Shown here: positions 1 to 5,473 of the stretch, piece after piece
How the letters are laid out: every line of letters begins with the position of its first letter
How positions within the stretch are numbered: the stretch's first letter is position 1
Assembly (NCBI GenBank): GCA_029884035.1
Contig: JAOUIM010000057.1
Location: forward strand, 1 to 12,814
Length of the DNA stretch: 12,814 nucleotides
Source: Aquincola sp.
Lineage (GTDB): Bacteria; Pseudomonadota; Gammaproteobacteria; Burkholderiales; Burkholderiaceae_C
Reading direction: 5' to 3'
Program-made: the position numbers and the translations under genes
Notes under the pieces: model-generated
The model's database searches: none
What the model saw: the letters and a program-made list of their open reading frames with translations, nothing else
What the model was told of the DNA's origin: nothing

Positions 1-107
1 GAGATGGCCGGCTGCTGGAGGTCACGAACGGCTGCTTCGTGGAAGCGAAACACGAAGAGCCAGCGCTGAGCAACGGGCAGCTTTGGAGAAACCCGAAGGT
101 CGGGAGT

Positions 108-139
108 GGGTCGCTATGGAAAGCTTTGCGTAGCGACCC
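108..139. repeat. 32-bp imperfect palindrome
   Basis: The two halves are complementary at 14 of 16 positions around a centre between 123 and 124. The outer arms GGGTCGCTA (108-116) and TAGCGACCC (131-139) match perfectly, and the core AAAGCTTT (120-127) is also self-complementary. The right arm overlaps the first six bases of the inverted-repeat element that begins at 134. There is no T-run, so it does not look like an intrinsic terminator. It could be a protein-binding dyad, a cruciform-forming site, or the scar of a second inverted copy of the element end. The dyad is seen directly; the role is unknown. Confidence 0.6.
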
Positions 140-169
140 CTATGCATAGTGCTCAACTATGCGTAGTTC
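124..169. repeat. Left array of three CTATGC(A/G)TAG subrepeats
   Basis: Three near-identical 10-bp units lie in the same orientation: CTTTGCGTAG (124-133), CTATGCATAG (140-149) and CTATGCGTAG (157-166). Their starts are 16 and 17 bp apart, about one and a half helical turns. Such regular spacing suggests binding sites for one protein. The first unit lies outside the presumed element end at 134, so either the element is longer than its perfect repeats or the array is older than the insertion. Confidence 0.55.
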
Positions 170-481
170 ACGATCCGGTCAGCGTGCTTCACGAGGAACG
201 GTGGGCACGAGATTGAATTCGCTGCTCTGCATAGTCTTCGTTCGCCCACGGCAAGCGCTCGCAGTCGTGCTCATGCGAACGATGGGGCCACTGATTCCGG
301 CTGCGGTGCGCGCTACCTCGGGAAGGCAGACGGCGGCGTGACTTCGAAGAACGTAGGCAACGCCAATGCGAGCTGCGGCGCGCACGCCGGCGGCCCCCAG
401 ACTATGCGTAGCTCTCGGTTCGCGATGGCGAGGTACTCGGGCATCGAGCTACGCATAGTCGGCATCTATGCATAGGGGTCG
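134..481. repeat. 348-bp inverted-repeat-bounded element, MITE or transposon-remnant-like
   Basis: The outermost 16 bases are a perfect inverted repeat: CGACCCCTATGCATAG at 134-149 and its reverse complement at 466-481. Homology extends inward to about 36 bp per end, with a second subrepeat (ACTATGCGTAGTTC at 156-169, and the inverted form of ACTATGCGTAGCTC at 446-459) placed 17 bp from the first at both ends. Nothing between the ends resembles a transposase, and base composition is less GC-rich than the flanking genes. I see no clear target-site duplication. Multiple subrepeats within each end recall transposase-binding ends of IS21-like or Tn7-like elements, but the family cannot be assigned by eye. 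The structure is well supported; calling it mobile is inference. Confidence 0.5.
401..481. repeat. Right-end subrepeats with an internal 14-bp inverted pair
   Basis: ACTATGCGTAGCTC at 401-414 is exactly complementary to 446-459 and could form a 14-bp stem around a 31-base loop. The outer unit at 466-475 sits 17 bp from the unit at 449-458, mirroring the left end. A degenerate further copy (GCTCTGCATAGTC, 11 of 13 matches to 448-460) lies at 224-236. The pattern is direct observation; the role as transposase or regulator sites is inference. Confidence 0.5.
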
Positions 482-778
482 ATCTCGCGCGCTCGGCGTG
501 TGGGCTCGAATGATCGCGATGCGAGTGCAGCCGACCGTCGCGAGTCGATGCCCAGCGTCCCATTTGTCGCCGTTGCCGAGTTCCGCGATCTGCAGCGTCG
601 CATGTACTGTTGAGTCGTCACCAGCCCATCGATGCCGCACCGTCAACCCATACTCGCGATCCATCTCGCACCTTGGCGCCCGGCTGTCGGCCACCGTCGT
701 CGTCTCCGTCTCCAACGCTGCAGGCCCCTGGAGCGGCTCGGGGTGCGGGTTGCCGATGACCATCGCCAGGCAGCGCAT
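449..778 (-). CDS. Doubtful small hypothetical protein
   Basis: This is an open frame of 109 codons with a second possible start 15 bases in. I do not recognise the product. The middle part (roughly residues 25-90) has a mixed, protein-like composition and is not arginine/alanine-rich like typical antisense frames here. Its third-position GC is clearly lower than that of the neighbouring genes. The last codons and the TAG stop (449-451) lie inside the right-end repeat of the 134-481 element, so if it is real its natural C-terminus may have been replaced by the insertion. There is no good ribosome binding site. It may be a decayed gene fragment or chance. Confidence 0.22.
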   Translation of the reverse strand: MRCLAMVIGNPHPEPLQGPAALETETTTVADSRAPRCEMDREYGLTVRHRWAGDDSTVHATLQIAELGNGDKWDAGHRLATVGCTRIAIIRAHTPSARDRPLCIDADYA

Positions 779-865
779 GCTCCAAATTGCTCATTGCGCA
801 CGGCGGGGCCAGCGCCTACGTTGGAAGGACCGGCGGCGCCCCGCCGCCGCTGCCGAGGAGGCTCC
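482..865. other. Intergenic stretch upstream of the VOC gene
   Basis: No forward coding region is convincing here. A long forward frame running through from 632 into the VOC gene is simply an upstream extension of that gene and has no initiation signals of its own. Apart from the doubtful reverse frame and a possible promoter near 794-822, I see no RNA gene, terminator or repeat. The first 107 bases of the window likewise hold nothing I can name. Confidence 0.5.
794..822 (+). promoter_or_regulatory. Possible sigma-70 promoter of the VOC gene
   Basis: TTGCGC (794-799) and TACGTT (817-822) are separated by 17 bases, the ideal spacing, with partial matches to the -35 and -10 consensus. They would start transcription near 829, about 37 bases ahead of the ATG at 866. 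In DNA this GC-rich such matches are weak evidence. Confidence 0.25.
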
Positions 866-1288
866 ATGTCCACCACCACCGCACCCGCCGCTTCCGTCGC
901 CAGCCCGATTGCCGCCACGCAGGTCACCTGCATGCTGCCGGTCAAGGACCTCGACCGTGCGCGCCGCTTCTACGAGCAGCAGCTCGGTCTCGTGCCGATG
1001 GGGCTCAAGCCCGACGGCAAGTTCGTCTACCACTGCGGCGGCACCGAGCTGGCACTGTTCCCCAAGCCCGGCGGCACGAAGGCCGAGCACACGGCGATCA
1101 GCTTCAAGGTCGGGCGCATCGGCGACGCGGTGGCCGAGCTCAAGCGCCGCGGCGTGCGATTTGCCGACTACGACCTGCCCGGCCTGAAGACGATGGAGCA
1201 CGTGTGCGTGCTCGGGTCCGAAAAGGCCGCCTGGTTCGAGGACACCGAAGGCAACATCCTGTGCCTGCACGAGGACATCGGGCCCTGA
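866..1288 (+). CDS. VOC-family (glyoxalase/dioxygenase-fold) protein
   Basis: This encodes a 140-residue, single-domain protein of the vicinal oxygen chelate superfamily, whose members use paired beta-alpha-beta-beta-beta modules to hold a metal for isomerase, dioxygenase or resistance reactions. The family pattern is visible as a first strand running into LPVKDLDRARRFYEQQLG (about 24-41), HTAISFKV (75-82), and a closing FEDTEGNILCLHE segment (124-136) with the usual C-terminal Glu ligand (E136). H75 and E136 are candidate metal ligands. The usual His at the first strand is not present (Cys22 lies there), so the metal site may be divergent and the reaction cannot be named. The ATG at 866 is chosen for its GAGGAG ribosome site (855-860) and because the conserved domain begins shortly after. 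The gene is convergent with the glutathione transferase, 21 bases away. Confidence 0.88.
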   Translation: MSTTTAPAASVASPIAATQVTCMLPVKDLDRARRFYEQQLGLVPMGLKPDGKFVYHCGGTELALFPKPGGTKAEHTAISFKVGRIGDAVAELKRRGVRFADYDLPGLKTMEHVCVLGSEKAAWFEDTEGNILCLHEDIGP

Positions 1289-1313
1289 AGGCCGGCGTGC
1301 GTCGTCGCTTCAG
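1285..1313. terminator. Possible bidirectional hairpin between convergent stops
   Basis: CTGAAG (1285-1290) pairs with CTTCAG (1308-1313) around a 17-base GC-rich loop. It spans the stop codons of both the VOC and GST genes. There is no T-run on either strand and the stem is short, so it is at best a weak candidate. Confidence 0.2.
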
Positions 1314-1957
1314 ACCCAGGGCTGCGGCAACTTCTCGCGCGCGATGACGGCCTGCGTGGCCGGCCGCTGCAGCATGCGCTCCAGGAAGGGCCCCACATGC
1401 GGCAAGGTGCGCGCGGGCCGGGACATCGCCCGTGTCCAGCGGCACAGCATGAAGGTGTACGGATCGAGTGCGCTGAATCGATCGCCCATCATCCAGGGCC
1501 CGCGGTGGGATACGAGGTGCGCTTCGATTTGGTCGAGCAGGCTCACAATGCGCGCCTCGGTCAGTGCCTTGACCTCGGACGCGCCGGCCGCGTTGCCCGG
1601 TGCGACGTAGCGGTCGGTGTAGAAATACATCGGCATCTGCGACTGCAGCGATGCCGACAGCCACACCAGCCACTTGTAGAAGTGCGCGCGCTCGGCCGTG
1701 CCCAGCGCCGGTGCCAGAGCGGCCGCTGGATGCGTGTCGACCAGGTGCAGCATGATCGCCGCCGTCTCGTAGAGCACCAGGTCGCCGTCGACCAGCACCG
1801 GGATCAGTCCGTTCGGGTTGAGCTTCAGGTACTCGGGCGACTTGTGCGCATTGTTCGCGCGGTCCACGAGCTTCAGCTCGAACGGCACGCCCAGCTCCTC
1901 GAGCAGCAGGTGCGGCGTGAAGCTGGCGTTGCCGGGGAAGTAGTGCAGCTGGATCAT
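1310..1957 (-). CDS. Glutathione S-transferase family protein
   Basis: This encodes a cytosolic GST-fold protein of 215 residues, the normal length for the family. The N-terminal thioredoxin-like domain (about 1-78) shows HYFPGNASFTPHLLLEELG, the NPNGLIPVL segment with the cis-proline (P53), and YETAAI (63-68), where E64 and T65 are in the position that contacts the gamma-glutamyl part of glutathione. The all-helical C-terminal domain carries the N-capping motif SALD (162-165) after GDRF. The candidate active-site residue near the first helix is Ser12 rather than a Tyr, and the substrate is unknown. The ATG at 1957 is chosen because the fold begins immediately there; in-frame sequence further upstream runs into the divergent regulator. 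It is divergent from the ModE-like regulator across 94 bases, so the regulator could control it. Confidence 0.9.
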   Translation of the reverse strand: MIQLHYFPGNASFTPHLLLEELGVPFELKLVDRANNAHKSPEYLKLNPNGLIPVLVDGDLVLYETAAIMLHLVDTHPAAALAPALGTAERAHFYKWLVWLSASLQSQMPMYFYTDRYVAPGNAAGASEVKALTEARIVSLLDQIEAHLVSHRGPWMMGDRFSALDPYTFMLCRWTRAMSRPARTLPHVGPFLERMLQRPATQAVIAREKLPQPWV

Positions 1958-2006
1958 GGGCGCAGCGTCCTTGGCGTACAGGTCGGGCGGTGAGGGCCAG
2001 ACCATT

Positions 2007-2023
2007 GTGCCGGGCCGCGGCAC
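2007..2023. promoter_or_regulatory. Dyad in the GST/regulator divergent promoter region
   Basis: GTGCCG (2007-2012) and CGGCAC (2018-2023) form a 6-bp inverted repeat with a 5-base centre, midway between the two divergent starts. This is a reasonable location for an operator of the adjacent HTH regulator. The match is short and the DNA GC-rich, so it may be chance. Confidence 0.25.
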
Positions 2024-2051
2024 ACACATGCGATCGTGCCAGACTGTGGCA

Positions 2052-3215
2052 ATGAGCGAGGGCAGGCGGCGCGCGATCCACATCGAGTACGGCTTCGTTG
2101 CGCCGGCGTCGCGCGCACAGCGCGGCGCCGAGCTGGCCAATCCCTTGATCGACCTGCTGCGCGCGCTGCACGACACCGGCTCGATCAGCGCGGCCGCGCG
2201 CGCGATGGGCAGTTCCTACCGGCACACCTGGGGCCAGCTCAAGCACTGGGAGCAGGTGCTCGGCGCCGATCTGGTCGTCTGGGTCAAGGGACAGGCGGCG
2301 CGCCTGACGCCAGTGGCCGAGCGGTTGCTGTGGGCCGAGACGCGCGCGCGCAACCGGCTCGCGCCGCACATCGAGGCCTTGCGCAGCGAACTGGAACGCA
2401 CGCTGGCATTGGCTTTCGACGCGGCGCACGAAGCGATCACGCTGTACGCCAGCCACGACCTGGCGCTGCCGCTGCTGCGCGATGCGGCCGAGGCACTGCA
2501 CGACCTGCACATCGACCTGCGCTTTGCAGGCAGCACCGACGCGCTGGCGGCACTGGCGCACGGCCGTTGCGAGGTGGCAGGCTTTCACGTGCCGGCGGTC
2601 GAGGGCGGCGCGCTGCCGAGCTTCGCGCGTGCGTTGAAGGGCCTGCTCAAGCCGGGCCGCCACAAGCTGATTGCCAGCCATCGCCGCACGCAGGGGCTGA
2701 TCGCCGCGGCGGGCAACCCGCTGGAGGTGCTGGGCATCGGCGACCTGGCGCGGCCCGGCATGCGCTTCGTCAACCGGCAGCCAGGCTCGGGCACACGCCT
2801 GTTCGCCGAGCACCTGCTGGCTGCCGCACGGATCGCGCCCGAGCGGGTGCACGGCTTTCACGGGCCTTGCGAGGACACGCATGTCGCGGTGGCCGCGGCG
2901 GTGGCCAGCGGCGCGGCCGACGTCGGGCTGGGCATCGCGCCGGCGGCGGCGCAGTTCGGCCTGCACTTCGTGCCGCTGGCCGAGGAGGACTACTACCTGG
3001 TGTGCCTGAAGGACGCGCTCGAACGCGAGGCCATCGGCCGTCTGCGCGCGCTGCTGGCCAGCCCCGCCTGGCACGAGGCGCTGGCCGCGCTGCCGGGCTG
3101 CACCGCGCACGCCGACGCGGGGCATGTGCTGGCGCTCACGCGCGCGCTGCCATGGTGGCGCTGGCGTGCGCCGCGCAAGCCGCCGTCGCCGGACGCCAAG
3201 GCCCGCGCTCGGTGA
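2052..3215 (+). CDS. ModE-like HTH regulator fused to a molybdate-binding-like (PBP) domain
   Basis: This encodes a 387-residue one-component transcription regulator in the cytoplasm. Residues about 30-85 form a LysR/ModE-type winged helix: the segment from LIDLLRALHDTGSISAAARA into GSSYRHTWGQLKHWEQVLG is the classic ModE helix-turn-helix, followed by a wing ending in LTPVAERLL. Residues about 125-350 resemble a periplasmic-binding-protein fold of the COG1910 (molybdate-binding-like) type used as a ligand sensor, with the hallmark RQPGSGTR (242-249) and the closing EEDYYLVCLK strand. No signal peptide or membrane segment is present, as expected for a sensor. The C-terminal tail (370-387) is basic and Pro-rich. 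The ATG at 2052 begins just ahead of the DNA-binding domain; no strong ribosome site is visible. Family relatives respond to molybdate/tungstate or other oxyanions; the ligand here is unknown. It is divergent from the GST and followed by the P460 gene. Confidence 0.85.
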   Translation: MSEGRRRAIHIEYGFVAPASRAQRGAELANPLIDLLRALHDTGSISAAARAMGSSYRHTWGQLKHWEQVLGADLVVWVKGQAARLTPVAERLLWAETRARNRLAPHIEALRSELERTLALAFDAAHEAITLYASHDLALPLLRDAAEALHDLHIDLRFAGSTDALAALAHGRCEVAGFHVPAVEGGALPSFARALKGLLKPGRHKLIASHRRTQGLIAAAGNPLEVLGIGDLARPGMRFVNRQPGSGTRLFAEHLLAAARIAPERVHGFHGPCEDTHVAVAAAVASGAADVGLGIAPAAAQFGLHFVPLAEEDYYLVCLKDALEREAIGRLRALLASPAWHEALAALPGCTAHADAGHVLALTRALPWWRWRAPRKPPSPDAKARAR

Positions 3216-3226
3216 CCACGGTCACA
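3211..3226. promoter_or_regulatory. CRP/FNR-superfamily-like dyad upstream of the cytochrome gene
   Basis: GGTGA-N6-TCACA matches the CRP-type arrangement TGTGA-N6-TCACA at nine of ten half-site positions, and the core GTGACC-AC-GGTCAC is a perfect dyad. It overlaps the TGA stop of the regulator (3213-3215) and lies about 98 bases before the cytochrome ATG, a distance suited to an activator site. CRP/FNR-type proteins often control heme and nitrogen-oxide genes. The dyad is seen; its function is inference. Confidence 0.4.
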
Positions 3227-3323
3227 GATTGCGCGCCGGACCGGTGCTGCAATCGCGTCGCGGCTGCGCGGTGGCACCCTCGCCGGGCGCGGCCGACTCC
3301 ACCACTCAAACCAGGAGCGACCC

Positions 3324-3845
3324 ATGATCTTCGCCAAACTGCTCGTGTCCACGGCGCTGGCCGCAGCGGCCCTCGCACCCGCCCACGCGGGCGAGGTCCG
3401 CTTCCCCGACGACTTCCGGCTCTTCACGCACGTGACCACCGGCGTCGTGACGCCGGGCTTTGTCTTCAACGGTGTGGACCTCGGCGCGCAGGTGCCGGGG
3501 CTGCACAACATCTACGCCAACCGTCCGGCGCTTCAGGGCTACCGCAGCCTGGCAGACAGCGGCACCGCGCAGTTCAACAACGGTGCAGTGATCGCTTTCG
3601 ACCTCTGGGAGCCCGGCGTGCTCGCCTCGGGCGCCGGCAGCTTCACCTTCCAGAAGCAGCGTCTCGCAGTGGCGGTGATGGAGAAGGACACGAAGAAGTA
3701 CGCGGCCACCGGCGGCTGGGGCTTCCAGGTCTTCGCTGCCGGATCGCGTGCGCCGCTGCTCGACGCCGCGGCGCAGCAGCAGTGCTTCGGCTGCCACGCG
3801 ATCACGCCGAACACCGACTTCGTGTTCAGCAAGCTGTCGAACTAG
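3324..3845 (+). CDS. Cytochrome P460 / cytochrome c'-beta family protein, periplasmic
   Basis: This encodes a 173-residue secreted c-type cytochrome. Residues 1-22 are a signal peptide (Lys5, a hydrophobic Leu/Ala core, cleavage after AHA). The mature part shows the P460 family layout: PGLHNIYAN (58-66), the NNGAVIAFDLWEPG strand region (85-98), VMEKDTKKYAATGGWGFQVF (118-137), and a C-terminal heme-binding CFGCH (154-158), followed by the family-typical DFVFSKL end. In this family, true P460 enzymes oxidise hydroxylamine and carry a lysine crosslinked to heme, whereas cytochromes c'-beta bind NO and lack the crosslink. I cannot decide from sequence alone which applies. The ATG at 3324 has AGGAG (3313-3317) six bases upstream. 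The gene ends seven bases from the convergent cupin gene. Confidence 0.85.
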   Translation: MIFAKLLVSTALAAAALAPAHAGEVRFPDDFRLFTHVTTGVVTPGFVFNGVDLGAQVPGLHNIYANRPALQGYRSLADSGTAQFNNGAVIAFDLWEPGVLASGAGSFTFQKQRLAVAVMEKDTKKYAATGGWGFQVFAAGSRAPLLDAAAQQQCFGCHAITPNTDFVFSKLSN

Positions 3846-3863
3846 GGCAGTCTCACTCGCCCT
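3844..3863. terminator. Weak hairpin at the convergent cytochrome/cupin ends
   Basis: AGGGC (3844-3848) pairs with GCCCT (3859-3863) around a 10-base loop, spanning both stop codons of the convergent genes. The stem is short and has no T-run. It is the only dyad at this junction, where two transcripts must end. Confidence 0.2.
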
Positions 3864-4359
3864 CCCAGTAGTCGATCGCGCTCTTGTAGTTGGACAGGTG
3901 CACGAACTCGCCCTCGCGGTCGCCCGCGTAGGCGCCGACCTTGCCCGAGTCGGGGTACTCGCAGATGTCGGGGTCGATCATCGTGCTGATGGCCAGGTAG
4001 CGCAGCGGCTCGCTGCCGCTGTTGATCAGCTGGTGCGCCGTCTCGGGCCCGCCGGTGGGGCAGCCGATCAGGTCGCCCTCCTTGACGGCATGGCGCGCGC
4101 TGCCGTAGCGCAGCTCGCCGCGGCCCGAGAGCACGACGAGCAGTTCCTCATTGGCGCGGTGGCTGTGGTGTGGGTACGCCGTCGCGCCCGGGGCGACCTC
4201 GTGCAGCGTGCAGCCGAGCTTGGACAGGCCCATCAACGGCGCCGCGCGCGCGCGCTTGACGTCGAAGCGGCCCTTGGTGCCGGCCGGCGGCTTCCATTCC
4301 GCGGGACGCGGCTGCAGCGTCAGGCTGCTGATCGAGACGACGGGAGTGATCGAGCTCAT
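3853..4359 (-). CDS. Cupin-domain protein, last gene of the transporter operon
   Basis: This encodes a 168-residue small single-domain cupin (beta-barrel) of unknown reaction. Motif 1 is clear: G58, then H65-S-H67, E71 and G79 (HSHRANEELLVVLSGRG), as is motif 2 with G95, P101 and H109 (GDLIGCPTGGPETAH). H65, H67, E71 and H109 are the expected metal ligands. There is no signal peptide. Cupins of this size include sugar isomerases/epimerases, dioxygenases and sugar-sensing proteins. The C-terminal 45 residues (about 125-168), rich in Asp, Glu and Tyr, extend past the barrel. The ATG at 4359 has AGGAG five bases upstream. It starts 39 bases after the ABC ATPase stop, so it is probably co-transcribed and acts on the imported compound or its product. 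That role is inferred from position only. Confidence 0.85.
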   Translation of the reverse strand: MSSITPVVSISSLTLQPRPAEWKPPAGTKGRFDVKRARAAPLMGLSKLGCTLHEVAPGATAYPHHSHRANEELLVVLSGRGELRYGSARHAVKEGDLIGCPTGGPETAHQLINSGSEPLRYLAISTMIDPDICEYPDSGKVGAYAGDREGEFVHLSNYKSAIDYWEGE

Positions 4360-4398
4360 GGGGACTCCTGTGCGGTGTGGTGCGATGATGCGCGCGGC

Positions 4399-5466
4399 TC
4401 AGCGCGGCAGCACGATCGCGTCGTCGGGTGCGAAGGCCACGCCGAGCGCGGCGCCCGGCGCCGGCGCGGGCATGTCGGCATCGGCAAACAGCAGCAGTTC
4501 GCCCCAGGGCGTGTCGACCAGCACCTCGAGGTGGCTGCCGAGGTAGTCGGCGCGCCTGCAGGTGCCTGCAACCGCGCCCTCGCCAGAGGCCACGAGGCGC
4601 AGTCGGTGCGGCCGCAGCGCGAGCGTCGAAGCGCCAGGCGCGGCGCCGTCGGCGCGCACCGGCGCGGAGACGCCCGCCGCGGCAAAGCGCAGGCCGCCCG
4701 CGCCGTCGGGCACCAGTTCGCCATCGACGAGGTTGGCGTCGCCGATGAAGTCGGCCATAAAGCGCCCGGCCGGCTGCCGGTACAGCTGGTGCGGCGTGCC
4801 CTGCTGGGCGATGCGGCCGGCGTCCATCACGATGATCTGGTCGCTGACCGCGAGCGCCTCGCTCTGGTCGTGCGTCACGTACAGCACGGTCAGCGAGAGC
4901 GACTGCTGCAGCTCGCGGATCTCCTGGCGCACACGTCGGCGCAGCTTGGCGTCGAGGTTCGACAGCGGCTCGTCGAACAGCAGGACGGCGGGCTCGAGCA
5001 CCAGCGATCGTGCGACCGCGACACGTTGCTGCTGCCCGCCCGACAGTTCGGACGGCAGCCGCTTCTCCAGCCCCGACAGACCGAGCATCTTCAGCTTGTC
5101 GTGCGCGAGCGCCTCGGCCTGCGCGCGCGGCATCCGCATCGACTGCGGGCCGTAACTCACGTTGTCGAGCACGTTCATGTGCGGGAACAGGGCGTACGAC
5201 TGGAACACCATGCTGACGTCGCGCTCGGCCGCTGAGCGGTGGGTGACGTCGGCGCCGCCGATCAGGATGCGGCCGCTGGTCGCCGGCTCCAGCCCGGCGA
5301 CCATGCGCAACGTCGTCGTCTTGCCGCAACCGGAAGGCCCGAGCAGCGTGACCAGCGTCGCGGGCTCGATCGTGAACGAGACCGCGTCGACGGCGGCGAA
5401 GCTGCCATAGCGCTTGGTCACCTGCTCGAAGACGACGCCGCCGGCTTTCCTGTTCTGGTCGCTCAT
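4399..5466 (-). CDS. ABC transporter ATP-binding protein (FbpC/PotA-type)
   Basis: This 355-residue ATPase powers the importer encoded just upstream. All nucleotide-binding elements are intact: Walker A GPSGCGKTT (43-51), Q-loop Gln89, signature LSGGQQQR (141-148), Walker B VLLFDEP (161-167), the D-loop NLDAKLR and H-loop His199. Residues beyond about 245 form a TOBE-like regulatory domain, with LALRPHRLRL in the usual place, as in importers for iron, spermidine, 2-aminoethylphosphonate and phosphorylated sugars. The ATG at 5466 is seven bases after the permease stop and has GAGG six bases upstream, indicating tight co-translation. Automatic annotation would likely call it a ferric or polyamine transporter ATPase, but ATPases of this group do not reveal substrate. 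Confidence 0.95.
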   Translation of the reverse strand: MSDQNRKAGGVVFEQVTKRYGSFAAVDAVSFTIEPATLVTLLGPSGCGKTTTLRMVAGLEPATSGRILIGGADVTHRSAAERDVSMVFQSYALFPHMNVLDNVSYGPQSMRMPRAQAEALAHDKLKMLGLSGLEKRLPSELSGGQQQRVAVARSLVLEPAVLLFDEPLSNLDAKLRRRVRQEIRELQQSLSLTVLYVTHDQSEALAVSDQIIVMDAGRIAQQGTPHQLYRQPAGRFMADFIGDANLVDGELVPDGAGGLRFAAAGVSAPVRADGAAPGASTLALRPHRLRLVASGEGAVAGTCRRADYLGSHLEVLVDTPWGELLLFADADMPAPAPGAALGVAFAPDDAIVLPR

Positions 5467-5473
5467 CGGATCC

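Noticed and set aside
179..385. Small frames on both strands inside the 348-bp element
   Set aside because: No ribosome site, no transposase or other motif, and both strands are open over the same stretch, which points to chance.
124..481. Possible CRISPR array or plasmid-type iterons
   Set aside because: The units are only about 10-16 bp, occur in both orientations and are separated by uneven distances apart from the 16-17 bp pairs. There are no spacers of uniform length and no cas or replication gene nearby.
468..1187. A 239-codon forward frame leading into the VOC gene
   Set aside because: It is in a different frame from the VOC domain, and its second half is Pro/Ser/Arg-rich low-complexity sequence.
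1140..3125. A 661-codon reverse open frame across the GST, regulator and intergenic region
   Set aside because: It covers three recognisable genes in other frames, its product has no family features, and its composition is Arg/Ala/Gln-rich as expected for a shadow frame.
2036..3871. A 611-codon forward open frame overlapping the regulator and cytochrome genes
   Set aside because: It is out of frame with both the ModE-like regulator and the P460 protein, and its Arg/Ala/Gly-rich product has no motif.
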